64,000 nt of DNA, taken from Eledone cirrhosa. Its lineage: Eukaryota; Mollusca; Cephalopoda; Octopoda; Eledonidae. A program made the translations under genes and the position numbers. The DNA lies in contig OZ024744.1 of the NCBI GenBank assembly GCA_964016885.1, forward strand, positions 112,493,145 through 112,557,144. Reading direction: 5' to 3'. Shown here in pieces: positions 15,001 through 27,835 of the stretch. The stretch's first letter is position 1, and the number at the start of each line of letters is the position of its first letter. The notes below the pieces were generated by a model. The model was not told the DNA's origin. It did no database searches and worked only from the letters and a program-made list of their open reading frames with translations.

Positions 15001-18000
15001 TTGGCCCTCATTGATCCCTAGTTATCTGTATGGTTGTTCCTGTTGGTGTGGTGAATACCTTGGCGCTCATTGATTCCTAGTTATCTGTAGGGTTGTTCAT
15101 GTTGGTGTGGTGAATACCTTGGCCTTCCTTGATCCCTAGTTATCTGTAGGGTTGTTCCTGTTGGTGTGGTGAATACCTTGGCCTTCCTTGATCCCTAGAT
15201 ATCTGTAGGGTTGTTCCTGTTGGTGTGGTGAATACTTTGGCCTTCATTGATCCCTAGTTATCTGTAGGTGTGTTCATGTTGGTGTGGTGAATACCTTGGC
15301 CCTCATTGATCCCTAGTTATCTGTAGGGTTGTTCATGTTGGTGTGGTGAATACCTTGGCCTTCATTGATCCCTAGTTATCTGTAGGATTGTCCATGTTGG
15401 TTTGGTGAATACCTTGGCCTTCCTTGATCCCTAGTTATCTGTAGGGTTGTTCATGTTGGTGTGGTGAGTACCTTGGCCTTCCTTGATCCCTAGATATCTG
15501 TAGTGTTGGTCTTGTTGGTGTGGTGAATACCTTGGCCCTCATTGATCCCTAGTTATGTGTAGGCTTGTTCCTGTTGGTGTGGTGAATACCTTGGCCCTCA
15601 TTGATCCCTAGATATCTGTAGTGTTGTTCATGTTGGTGTGGTGAATACCTTGGCCTTCCTTGATCCCTAGTTGTCTGTAGGGTTGTTCCTGTTGGTGTGG
15701 TGAATTTCTTGGTCTTCCTTGATCCCTAGATATCTGTAGGGTTGTTCCTGTTGGTGTGGTGAATACCTTGGCCCTCATTGATCCCTAGTTATCTGTAGGG
15801 TTGTTCCTGTTGGTGTGGTGAATACCTGGGCCTTCATTGATCCCTAGTTATCTGTAGGGTTGTTCAGGTTGGTGAGGTGAATACCTTGGCCCTCATTGAT
15901 CCCTAGTTATCTGTAGGGGTGTTCATGTTGGTGTGGTGAATACCTTGGCCTTCATTGATCCTTAGTTATCTGTAGGATTGTTCCTGTTGGTGTGGTGAAT
16001 ACCTTGGCCTTCATTGATCCCTAGATATCTGTAGGGTTGTTCCTGGTGGTGTGGTGAATACCTTGGCCTTCCTTGATCCCTAGTTATCTGTAGGGTTGTT
16101 CCTGTTGGTGTGGTGAATACCTTGGCCTTCATTGATCCCTAGATATCTGTAGGATTGTTCATGTTGGTGTGGTGAATACCTTGGCCTTCCTTGATCCCTA
16201 GATATCTGTAGGGGTGTTCATGTTGGTGTGGTGAATACCTTGGCCCTCATTGATCCCTAGTTATCTGTAGTGTTGTTCATGTTGGTGTGGTGAATACCTT
16301 GGCCTTCCTTGATCCCTAGTTATCTGTAGGGTTGTTCCTGTTGGTGTGGTGAATACCTTGGCCCTCATTGATCCCTAGTTATCTGTAGGGTTGTTCATGT
16401 TGGTGTGGTGAATACCTTGGCCCTCATTGATCCCTAGTTATATGTAGGGTTGTTCTTGTTGGTGTGGTGAATACCTTGGTCCTCATTGATCCCTAGTTAT
16501 CTGTAGGGTTGTTCATGTTGGTGTGGTGAATACCTTGGCCCTCATTGATCCCTAGTTATCTGTAGGGTTGTTCTTGTTGGTGTGGTGAATACTTTGGCCC
16601 TCATTGATCCCTAGTTATCTGTAGGGTTGTTCATGTTGGTGTGGTGAATACCTTGGCCCTCATTGATCCCTAGTTATATGTAGGGTTGTTCTTGTTGGTG
16701 TGGTGAATACCTTGGTCCTCATTGATCCCTAGTTATCTGTAGGGTTGTTCATGTTGGTGTGGTGAATACCTTGGCCCTCATTGATCCCTAGTTATCTGTA
16801 GGGTTGTTCTTGTTGGTGTGGTGAATACTTTGGCCCTCATTGATCCCTAGTTATCTGTAGGGTTGTTCTTGTTGGTGTGGTGAATACCTTGGTCCTCATT
16901 GATCCCTAGTTATCTGTAGGGTTGTTCATGTTGGTGTGGTGAATACCTTGGCCTTCATTGATCCCTAGTTATCTGTAGGGTTGTTCATGTTGGTTTGGTG
17001 AATACCTTGGCCTTCCTTGATCCCTAGTTATGTGTAGGGTTGTTCATGTTGGTGTGGTGAATACCTTGGCCTTCATTGATCCCTAGTTATATGTAGGGTT
17101 GTTCCTGTTGGTGTGGTGAATACCTTGGCCCTCATTGATCCCTAGTTATGTGTAGGGTTATTCCTGTTGGTGTGGTGAATACCTTGGCCCTCATTGATCC
17201 CTAGATATCTGTAGTGTTGTTCATGTTGGTGTGGTGAATACCTTGGCCTTCCTTGATCCCTAGTTATCTGTAGGGTTGTTCCTGTTGGTGTGGTGAATTT
17301 CTTGGTCTTCCTTGATCCCTAGATATCTGTAGCGTTGTTCCTGTTGGTGTGGTGAATACCTTGGCCCCCATTGATCCCTAGTTATCTGTAGGGTTGTTCC
17401 TGTTGGTGTGGTGAATACCTTGGCCTTCATTGATCCCTAGTTATCTGTAGGGTTGTTCATGTTGGTGAGGTGAATACCTTGGCCCTCATTGATCCCTAGT
17501 TATCTGTAGGGGTGTTCATGTTGGTGTGGTGAATACCTTGGCCTTCATTGATCCCTAGTTATCTGTAGGGTTGTTCCTGTTGGTGTGGTGAATACCTTGG
17601 CCTTCATTGATCCCTAGATATCTGTAGGGTTGTTCCTGGTGGTGTGGTGAATACCTTGGCCTTCCTTGATCCCTAGATATCTGTAGGGGTGTTCATGTTG
17701 GTGTGGTGAATACCTTGGCCCTCATTGATCCCTAGTTATCTGCAGTGTTGTTCATGTTGGTGTGGTGAATACCTTGGCCTTCCTTGATCCCTAGTTATCT
17801 GTAGGGTTGTTCCTGTTGGTGTGGTGAATACCTTGGCCCTCATTGATCCCTAGTTATCTGTAGGGTTGTTCATGTTGGTGTGGTGAATACCTTGGCCCTC
17901 ATTGATCCCTAGTTATCTGTAGGGTTGTTCTTGTTGGTGTGGTGAATACTTTGGCCTTCATTGATCCCTAGTTATCTGTAGGGGTGTTCATGTTGGTGTG

Positions 18001-21000
18001 GTGAATACCTTGGCCCTCATTGATCCCTAGTTATCTGTAGGGTTGTTCATGTTGGTGTGGTGAATACCTTGGCCTTCATTGATCCCTAGTTATCTGTAGG
18101 GTTGTTCATGTTGGTTTGGTGAATACCTTGGCCTTCCTTGATCCCTAGTTATCTGTAGGGTTGTTGATGTTGGTGTGGTGAATACCTTGGCCTTCCTTGA
18201 TCCCTAGATATCTGTAGTGTTGTTCTTGTTGGTGTGGTGAATACCTTGGCCCTCATTGATACCTAGTTATGTGTAGGGTTGTTCCTGTTGGTGTGGTGAA
18301 TACCTTGGCCCTCATTGATCCCTAGATATCTGTAGTGTTGTTCATGTTGGTGTGGTGAATACCTTGGCCTTCCTTGATCCCTAGTTATCTGTAGGGTTGT
18401 TCCTGTTGGTGTGGTGAATACCTTGGCCTTCCTTGATCCCTAGATATCTGTAGGGTTGTTCCTGTTGGTGTGGTGAATACTTTGGCCTTCATTGATCCCT
18501 AGTTATCTGTAGGTGTGTTCATGTTGGTGTGGTGAATACCTTGGCCCTCATTGATCCCTAGTTATCTGTAGGGTTGTTCATGTTGGTGTGGTGAATACCT
18601 TGGCCTTCATTGATCCCTAGTTATCTGTAGGATTGTCCATGTTGGTTTGGTGAATACCTTGGCCTTCCTTGATCCCTAGTTATCTGTAGGGTTGTTCATG
18701 TTGGTGTGGTGAGTACCTTGGCCTTCCTTGATCCCTAGATATCTGTAGTGTTGGTCTTGTTGGTGTGGTGAATACCTTGGCCCTCATTGATCCCTAGTTA
18801 TGTGTAGGCTTGTTCCTGTTGGTGTGGTGAATACCTTGGCCCTCATTGATCCCTAGATATCTGTAGTGTTGTTCATGTTGGTGTGGTGAATACCTTGGCC
18901 TTCCTTGATCCCTAGTTGTCTGTAGGGTTGTTCCTGTTGGTGTGGTGAATTTCTTGGTCTTCCTTGATCCCTAGATATCTGTAGGGTTGTTCCTGTTGGT
19001 GTGGTGAATACCTTGGCCCTCATTGATCCCTAGTTATCTGTAGGGTTGTTCCTGTTGGTGTGGTGAATACCTGGGCCTTCATTGATCGCTAGTTATCTGT
19101 AGGGTTGTTCAGGTTGGTGAGGTGAATACCTTGGCCCTCATTGATCCCTAGTTATCTGTAGGGGTGTTCATGTTTGTGTGGTGAATACCTTGGCCTTCAT
19201 TGATCCTTAGTTATCTGTAGGATTGTTCCTGTTGGTGTGGTGAATACCTTGGCCTTCATTGATCCCTAGATATCTGTAGGGTTGTTCCTGGTGGTGTGGT
19301 GAATACCTTGGCCTTCCTTGATCCCTAGTTATCTGTAGGGTTGTTCCTGTTGGTGTGGTGAATACCTTGGCCTTCATTGATCCCTAGATATCTGTAGGAT
19401 TGTTCATGTTGGTGTGGTGAATACCTTGGCCTTCCTTGATCCCTAGATATCTGTAGGGGTGTTCATGTTGGTGTGGTGAATACCTTGGCCCTCATTGATC
19501 CCTAGTTATCTGTAGTGTTGTTCATGTTGGTGTGGTGAATACCTTGGCCTTCCTTGATCCCTAGTTATCTGTAGGGTTGTTCCTGTTGGTGTGGTGAATA
19601 CCTTGGCCCTCATTGATCCCTAGTTATCTGTAGGGTTGTTCATGTTGGTGTGGTGAATACCTTGGCCCTCATTGATCCCTAGTTATATGTAGGGTTGTTC
19701 TTGTTGGTGTGGTGAATACCTTGGTCCTCATTGATCCCTAGTTATCTGTAGGGTTGTTCATGTTGGTGTGGTGAATACCTTGGCCCTCATTGATCCCTAG
19801 TTATCTGTAGGGTTGTTCTTGTTGGTGTGGTGAATACTTTGGCCCTCATTGATCCCTAGTTATCTGTAGGGTTGTTCATGTTGGTGTGGTGAATACCTTG
19901 GCCCTCATTGATCCCTAGTTATATGTAGGGTTGTTCTTGTTGGTGTGGTGAATACCTTGGTCCTCATTGATCCCTAGTTATCTGTAGGGTTGTTCATGTT
20001 GGTGTGGTGAATACCTTGGCCCTCATTGATCCCTAGTTATCTGTAGGGTTGTTCTTGTTGGTGTGGTGAATACTTTGGCCCTCATTGATCCCTAGTTATC
20101 TGTAGGGTTGTTCTTGTTGGTGTGGTGAATACCTTGGTCCTCATTGATCCCTAGTTATCTGTAGGGTTGTTCATGTTGGTGTGGTGAATACCTTGGCCTT
20201 CATTGATCCCTAGTTATCTGTAGGGTTGTTCATGTTGGTTTGGTGAATACCTTGGCCTTCCTTGATCCCTAGTTATGTGTAGGGTTGTTCATGTTGGTGT
20301 GGTGAATACCTTGGCCTTCATTGATCCCTAGTTATATGTAGGGTTGTTCCTGTTGGTGTGGTGAATACCTTGGCCCTCATTGATCCCTAGTTATGTGTAG
20401 GGTTATTCCTGTTGGTGTGGTGAATACCTTGGCCCTCATTGATCCCTAGATATCTGTAGTGTTGTTCATGTTGGTGTGGTGAATACCTTGGCCTTCCTTG
20501 ATCCCTAGTTATCTGTAGGGTTGTTCCTGTTGGTGTGGTGAATTTCTTGGTCTTCCTTGATCCCTAGATATCTGTAGCGTTGTTCCTGTTGGTGTGGTGA
20601 ATACCTTGGCCCCCATTGATCCCTAGTTATCTGTAGGGTTGTTCCTGTTGGTGTGGTGAATACCTTGGCCTTCATTGATCCCTAGTTATCTGTAGGGTTG
20701 TTCATGTTGGTGAGGTGAATACCTTGGCCCTCATTGATCCCTAGTTATCTGTAGGGGTGTTCATGTTGGTGTGGTGAATACCTTGGCCTTCATTGATCCC
20801 TAGTTATCTGTAGGGTTGTTCCTGTTGGTGTGGTGAATACCTTGGCCTTCATTGATCCCTAGATATCTGTAGGGTTGTTCCTGGTGGTGTGGTGAATACC
20901 TTGGCCTTCCTTGATCCCTAGTTATCTGTAGGGTTGTTCCTGTTGGTGTGGTGAATACCTTGGACTTCATTGATCCCTAGATATCTGTAGGATTGTTCAT

Positions 21001-24000
21001 GTTGGTGTGGTGAATACCTTGGCCTTCCTTGATCCCTAGATATCTGTAGGGGTGTTCATGTTGGTGTGGTGAATACCTTGGCCCTCATTGATCCCTAGTT
21101 ATCTGCAGTGTTGTTCATGTTGGTGTGGTGAATACCTTGGCCTTCCTTGATCCCTAGTTATCTGTAGGGTTGTTCCTGTTGGTGTGGTGAATACCTTGGC
21201 CCTCATTGATCCCTAGTTATCTGTAGGGTTGTTCATGTTGGTGTGGTGAATACCTTGGCCCTCATTGATCCCTAGTTATCTGTAGGGTTGTTCTTGTTGG
21301 TGTGGTGAATACTTTGGCCTTCATTGATCCCTAGTTATCTGTAGGGGTGTTCATGTTGGTGTGGTGAATACCTTGGCCCTCATTGATCCCTAGTTATCTG
21401 TAGGGTTGTTCATGTTGGTGTGGTGAATACCTTGGCCTTCATTGATCCCTAGTTATCTGTAGGGTTGTTCATGTTGGTTTGGTGAATACCTTGGCCTTCC
21501 TTGATCCCTAGTTATCTGTAGGGTTGTTGATGTTGGTGTGGTGAATACCTTGGCCTTCCTTGATCCCTAGATATCTGTAGTGTTGTTCTTGTTGGTGTGG
21601 TGAATACCTTGGCCCTCATTGATACCTAGTTATGTGTAGGGTTGTTCCTGTTGGTGTGGTGAATACCTTGGCCCTCATTGATCCCTAGATATCTGTAGTG
21701 TTGTTCATGTTGGTGTGGTGAATACCTTGGCCTTCCTTGATCCCTAGTTGTCTGTAGGGTTGTTCCTGTTGGTGTGGTGAATTTCTTGGTCTTCCTTGAT
21801 CCCTAGATATCTGTAGGGTTGTTCCTGTTGGTGTGGTGAATACCTTGGCCTTCATTGATCCCTAGTTATCTGTAGGGTTGTGCCTGTTGGTGTGGTGAAT
21901 ATCTTGGCCTTCCTTGATCCCTAGTTATCTGTAGGGTTGTTCCTGTTGGTGTGGTGAATACCTTGGCCCTCATTGATCCCTAGTTATATGTAGGGTTGGT
22001 CATGTTGGCATGGTGAATACCTTGGCCCTCATAGATCCCTAGTTATCTGTAGGGTTGTTCATGATGGTGTGGTGAATAACTTGGCCCTCATTGATCCCTA
22101 GTTATCTGTATGGTTGTTCCTGTTGGTGTGGTGAATACCTTGGCGCTCATTGATTCCTAGTTATCTGTAGGGTTGTTCATGTTGGTGTGGTGAATACCTT
22201 GGCCTTCCTTGATCCCTAGTTATCTGTAGGGTTGTTCCTGTTGGTGTGGTGAATACCTTGGCCTTCCTTGATCCCTAGATATCTGTAGGGTTGTTCCTGT
22301 TGGTGTGGTGAATACTTTGGCCTTCATTGATCCCTAGTTATCTGTAGGGGTGTTCATGTTGGTGTGGTGAATACCTTGGCCTTCATTTATCCCTAGTTAT
22401 CTGTAGGGTTGTTCATGTTGGTGAGGTGAATACCTTGGCCCTCATTGATCCCTAGTTATCTGTAGGGGTGTTCATGTTGGTGTGGTGAATACCTTGGCCT
22501 TCATTGATCCCTAGTTATCTGTAGGATTGTTCCTGTTGGTGTGGTGAATACCTTGGCCTTCATTGATCCCTAGATATCTGTAGGGTCGTTCCTGGTGGTG
22601 TGGTGAATACCTTGGCCTTCCTTGATCCCTAGTTATCTGTAGGGTTGTTCCTGTTGGTGTGGTGAATACCCTGGCCTTCATTGATCCCTAGATATCTGTA
22701 GGATTGTTCATGTTGGTGTGGTGAATACCTTGGCCTTCCTTGATCCCTAGATATCTGTAGGGGTGTTCATGTTGGTGTGGTGAATACCTTGGCCCTCATT
22801 GATCCCTAGTTATCTGTAGTGTTGTTCATGTTGGTGTGGTGAATACCTTGGCCTTCCTTGATCCCTAGTTATCTGTAGGGTTGTTCCTGTTGGTGTGGTG
22901 AATACCTTGGCCCTCATTGATCCCTAGTTATCTGTAGGGTTGTTCATGTTGGTGTGGTGAATACCTTGGCCCTCATTGATCCCTAGTTATCTGTAGGGTT
23001 GTTCTTGTTGGTGTGGTGAATACCTTGGTCCTCATTGATCCCTAGTTATCTGTAGGGTTGTTCATGTTGGTGTGGTGAATACCTTGGCCCTCATTGATCC
23101 CTAGTTATCTGTAGGGTTGTTCTTGTTGGTGTGGTGAATACGTTGGCCCTCATTGATCCCTAGTTATCTGTAGGGTTGTTCATGTTGATGTGGTGAATAC
23201 CTTGGCCCTCATTGATCCCTAGTTATCTGTCGGGTTGTTCTTGTTGGTGTGGTGAATACCTTGGTCCTCATTGATCCCTAGTTATCTGTAGGGTTGTTCA
23301 TGTTGGTGTGGTGAATACCTTGGCCCTCATTGATCCCTAGTTATCTGTAGGGTTGTTCTTGTTGGTGTGGTGAATACTTTGGCCCTCATTGATCCCTAGT
23401 TATCTGTAGGGGTGTTCATGTTGGTGTGGTGAATACCTTGGCCCTCATTGATCCCTAGTTATCTGTAGGGTTGTTCATGTTGGTATGGTGAATACCTTGG
23501 CCTTCATTGATCCCTAGTTATCTGTAGGGTTGTTCATGTTGGTTTGGTGAATACCTTGGCCTTCCTTGATCCCTAGTTATGTGTAGGGTTGTTCATGTTG
23601 GTGTGGTGAATACCTTGGCCTTCCTTGATCCCTAGATATCTGTAGTGTTGTTCTTGTTGGTGTGGTGAATACCTTGGCCCTCATTGATTCCTAGTTATGT
23701 GTAGGGTTGTTCCTGTTGGTGTGGTGAATACCTTGGCCCTCATTGATCCCTAGATATCTGTAGTGTTGTTCATGTTGGTGTGGTGAATACCTTGGCCTTC
23801 CTTGATCCCTAGCTATCTGTAGGGTTGTTCCTGTTGGTGTGGTGAATTTCTTGGTCTTCCTTGATCCCTAGATATCTGTAGCGTTGTTCCTGTTGGTGTG
23901 GTGAATACCTTGGCCCTCATTGATCCCTAGTTATCTGTAGGGTTGTTCCTGTTGGTGTGGTGAATACCTTGGCCTTCATTGATCCCTAGTTATCTGTAGG

Positions 24001-25602
24001 GTTGTTCATGTTGGTGAAGTGAATACCTTGGCCCTCATTGATCCCTAGTTATCTGTAGGGGTGTTCATGTTGGTGTGGTGAATACCTTGGCCTTCATTGA
24101 TCCCTAGTTATCTGTAGGGTTGTTCCTGTTGGTGTGGTGAATACCTTGGCCTTCATTGATCCCTAGATATCTGTAGGGTTGTTCCTGGTGGTGTGGTGAA
24201 TACCTTGGCCTTCCTTGATCCCTAGTTATCTGTAGGGTTGTTCCTGTTGGTGTGGTGAATACCTTGGTCTTCATTGATCCCTAGATATCTGTAGGATTGT
24301 TCATGTTGGTGTGGTGAATACCTTGGCCTTCCTTGATCCCTAGATATCTGTAGGGGTGTTCATGTTGGTGTGGTGAATACCTTGGCCCTCATTGATCCCT
24401 AGTTATCTGTAGTGTTGTTCATGTTGGTGTGGTGAATACCTTGGCCTTCCTTGATCCCTAGTTATCTGTAGGGTTGTTCCTGTTGGTGTGGTGAATACCT
24501 TGGCCCTCATTGATCCCTAGTTATCTGTAGGGTTGTTCATGTTGGTGTGGTGAATACCTTGGCCCTCATTGATCCCTAGTTATCTGTAGGGTTGTTCTTG
24601 TTGGTGTGGTGAATACCTTGGTCCTCATTGATCCCTAGTTATCTGTAGGGTTGTTCATGTTGGTGTGGTGAATACCTTGGCCCTCATTGATCCCTAGTTA
24701 TCTGTAGGGTTGTTCTTGTTCGTGTGGTGAATACCTTGGCCCTCATTGATCCCTAGTTATCTGTAGGGATGTTCATGTTGGTGTGGTGAATACCTTGGCC
24801 TTCATTGATCCCTAGTTATCTGTAGTGTCGTTCTTGTTGGTGTGGTGAATACCTTGGCCTTCATTGATCCCTAGATATCTGTAGGGTTGTGCCTGTTGGT
24901 GTGGTGAATACCTTGGCCTTCATTGATCCCTAGATATATGGAGGGTTGTTCATGTTGGTGTGGTGAATACCTTGGCCCTCATTGATCCCTAGATATCTGT
25001 AGGGTTGTTCTTGTTGGTGTGGTGAATACCTTGGCCTTCCTTGATCCCTAGATATCTGTAGGGTTGTTCATGTTGGTATGGTGAATACCTTGGCCTTCCT
25101 TGATCCCTAGATATCTGTAGGGTTGTTCATGTTGGTGTGGTGAATACCTTGGCCTTCATTGATCCCTAGATATCTGTAGGGTTGTGCCTGTTGGTGTGGT
25201 GAATACCTTGGCCTTCATTGATCCCTAGTTATCTGTAGTGTTGTTCTTGTTGGTGTGGTGAATACCTTGGCCTTCATTGATCCCTAGATATCTGTAGGGT
25301 TGTTCATGTTGGTGTGGTGAATACCTTGGCCTTCCTTGATCCCTAGATATCTGTAGGTTGTTCATGTTGGTGTGGTGAATACCTTGGCCTTCATTGATCC
25401 CTAGATATCTGTAGGGTTTTACCTGTTGGTGTGGTGAATACCTTGGCCCTCATTGATCCCTTGATATCTGTAGGGTTGTTCCTGTTGGTGTGGTGAATAC
25501 CTTGGCCCTCATTGATCCCTAGATATCTGTAGGGTTGTGCCTGTTGGTGTGGTGAATACCTTGGCCCTCATTGATCCCTAGTTATCTGTAGGGTTGTTCT
25601 AG
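1..25602. repeat. 59-bp satellite array (about 433 copies, open at left edge)
   Basis: A 59-bp unit beginning GTGTGGTGAATACCTTGG repeats head to tail from base 1 to about 25602. Unit starts fall at 1, 60, 119 and so on, and the last partial unit starts at 25547. That fits 433 units with a net length change of one base; I see the deletion near 25356 (GTAGGTTG instead of GTAGGGTTG). Variation is almost all substitution at a few sites: AGTTATCTG or AGATATCTG; CCTTCATT, CCCTCATT or CCTTCCTT; and GTTCATG, GTTCCTG or GTTCTTG. The AGATATCTG form contains an EcoRV site (GATATC). No reading frame over 60 codons exists on either strand. Higher-order blocks are present (see findings). On the minus strand the unit encodes a piece of the adjacent retrotransposon. 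Confidence 0.98.
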
Positions 25603-26345
25603 TTCCCTAATTACTGAATTCCCATCTATTTCTATTGAGTTTGTGCTTGTCATTCTGCCTTTCTTCAATGTTACTATACAGCATTTTCCAGTCCAACCTC
25701 AATCCCCTCATAATCGCTGAACACCTTAACTGTTTTCAGCAATCCTTCCAAATTGTTCTCATTTTTGGCATACAGCTTCCAGTCATCCATATAAAACAGG
25801 TAATTTATTGTTTTACTGTCTATTTTGTAGCCAAATTTTGTTTTGTTGAGTGCTAAAGACAACTGTGTGAGAGCAATGTAAAATATTGGAGGAGAAAACA
25901 AATCCCCCTAAAAAACACCACAGTTAATACTTATGCTCTTGGAATATATAATTCCATCACTGTGTGGCAATGATAGGTTTGTATTCCAAATGTTGTATTT
26001 CAAGAAATTTGCTATTACTGGGGAAATCTTCAGAACATCCAAAGTTTTCAAAATCCATGAGTGGGGAACACTGTCAAATGCTTTCTTATATTAAATTCAA
26101 GCAGTACTCAGATTTCTATACATTTTATGATGGTTTTCCAGAATCATGTGGTTAATGAGAAGTTGGTCTTTGCACCCGTATGACCCACGGCGGCAACCTT
26201 TCTGCTCAATAGGGAAAAGATGATTTTCATCCATAAATTTGTAGGTTGTCTAAACAAGATAGATGTGAGAATCTTGTATGACATTGGAAAGCAAGTGGTA
26301 GGGCAATAATTTCTTTCTGTCAACTTTGGCAATAGATATGCTATA
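25603..26345 (-). pseudogene. Non-LTR retrotransposon reverse transcriptase domain (decayed), abutting the satellite
   Basis: Read from 26345 down to 25603, the minus strand gives in order: the block LLPYHLLSNV; EQKGCRRGSYGCKDQLLIN (fingers and palm); YKKAFDSVPHSWI (first catalytic Asp block); GVF-stop-GDLFSPPIF (template-grip block, normally QGDSLSP); and YLFYMDDWKLYAKN (catalytic YMDD). It ends with VTLKKGRMTSTNSIEIDGNS and a following REL that runs straight into the satellite. There are stop codons within AWIDYKKAF and QGD and at least one frameshift near 26265. The same architecture with a C-terminal zinc motif and restriction-like endonuclease is seen in pieces at 29.3-30.1 and 41.8-43.4 kb. 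This places it among non-LTR elements with a restriction-like endonuclease (the R2, R4 and NeSL type). The clade is not settled, and this copy is inactive. Confidence 0.85.
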
Positions 26346-27480
26346 CCTTGTAAACACCAATCAGGGTTTTATCAGGGTTGTGCATAACTTCGTTATAACA
26401 TTTTACCAACATATCATGGGTAGAATTCTTCAATTTCATGAATCGAAGGAGGTTCCTTTACTTGAATTGTCTGCGTCCCAATTTCCCTATAACATTTTTT
26501 CTCATCAGACATAAACAGTTTGTTTTGCCTGTAAAACCTATTTCGTTTTTCAAATTTTCTGATCCTTTGAGTTTTCAGCTTAACTTTCTGTTTCAGGGTT
26601 TCTTTGATTGATGGAATATCAGACTTTGAAGTTACATTGTATTTCTTAATCACTTTCCTTCCTTTTCTTGACAGACTTCCCACCACATATTTCATCCAGG
26701 ATCAATATTTCTTCCCTCGTCATTTCAAAATCTTTCTCAATTTTTAACTTACAGGATGGTTTTTTGTGGGGGAATGTTGTGTCTTTTTTGCTTTTTCTTT
26801 AACCCACATTTCCTCTCTATTACAGTTGCTGCTGCATAACCTCATTTAGTTCTGATATATCAGGCTCAATCTCCTCAATTATTGCTTTAACAGCCTGATT
26901 TCCAGTTCTCATGTGTTTTTATTCTGGTTGTTACTTGTCAATTTTTGCAAGGACCCTCGTTCACCCATACTAATGCTTTTTATTTTTCCAAGTTCATTGA
27001 GAATTTCTTGTTTTGCCTTCTCTATCTGATCTTTATGTTCATGAGTAGAAGTACCCTTATCCATATTGTCAACCTACCCTTCAGCTTGACCCTGCTCTGT
27101 TTCTGATACCCTCAATGTTCTGTGGAATCTCTCCTGTTCACAATAAGTTTTGTGCTGTCTCTTCTGTCACATATTCATTTCTGTCCCTTTCTCATATTGA
27201 CATTTTCAAATCTTCTTCAACTGTTGTCTAAACTTTATTTAACTCTGCAACTGTTAGTCTCTTGTTTCTAATAATATTTCTTCTTACATTTGCAAGTTTG
27301 TTTTCGTCCAGGTTCAGTATTCTATCAGGATTTCTTTCTCTCCATATCCTAAAGTAATTACTAGGTATTTGATTCTGATCGTTTGCCCAATGGGGGATAG
27401 AATGTGTACATCACTTCTTTATACTCTTCTTAAGTCCATTTAGTACGTTGATATTATTCTCGTTCAAGTGACCATTCAAG
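26346..27480 (-). pseudogene. N-terminal and linker region of the same non-LTR retrotransposon
   Basis: Minus-strand remnants continue upstream of the RT. Around 27390-27230 reads NYFRIWRERNPDRILNLDE and then LANVRRNIIRNKRLTV. Around 27060-26950 reads EKAKQEILNELGKIK and then SISMGERGSLQKL. 26695-26414 is a 93-codon open stretch containing RKFEKRNRFYRQNKLF, KKCYREIG and EPPSIHEIEEFYP, the basic linker that precedes the RT in this family. Several in-frame stops and frame changes separate the blocks, so no intact protein remains. The order and strand match the RT entry at 25603-26345, making one element of at least 1.9 kb whose 3' half is absent here and is predicted to lie beyond the satellite, left of the window. 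Confidence 0.75.
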
Positions 27481-27835
27481 TCCGTATTTGGAGAAAAGCC
27501 TGTTTCAGCTGCAGACTTTCGACCCAAGGCTGGTTCCTCCCTGAGGGAAGCGGTCCTTGTTGACCCGGGCTACCACTGATACGGTATATGATTTTGTCTG
27601 TAAACATTGCGGGGCTTTGTTTTTGTTTAATTATGTATTTTATCCTTCACCGCCAAGAGGTAATTTTATTCAAGATACCACCTCTAGGGCGATTATCAGC
27701 CAAGATTAGTGAGCTGGTCCTGCCCATAACGCACAGCTACTCCCCGTCGGGTGCCAGAGAATGTATTACTATTAGTGACGTCCTTAATGTTTTCTTCATG
27801 TAAACATTTTGTGGTCAGTACAGAAATCATTATCA
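27481..27835. other. Unassigned stretch, possibly retrotransposon 5' flank
   Basis: About 355 bases between the retrotransposon N-terminal remnant and the first SINE. It contains a small hairpin (CCTCCCTGAGGGAAGCGG near 27537) and the words CTGTAAACATTG (27598) and ATGTAAACATTT (27799). A 71-codon open stretch (27588-27803) resembles nothing I know. I see no promoter or coding evidence. Confidence 0.3.

Noticed and set aside
1..25602. CCCTA ... TAGGGTT words in each monomer resembling the telomere repeat on both strands
   Set aside because: They are separated by eight bases, not tandem, and are explained by the codons PYR.LG of the retrotransposon.
1..25602. CRISPR-like array
   Set aside because: Units are contiguous without unique spacers, and the surroundings are eukaryotic transposons.
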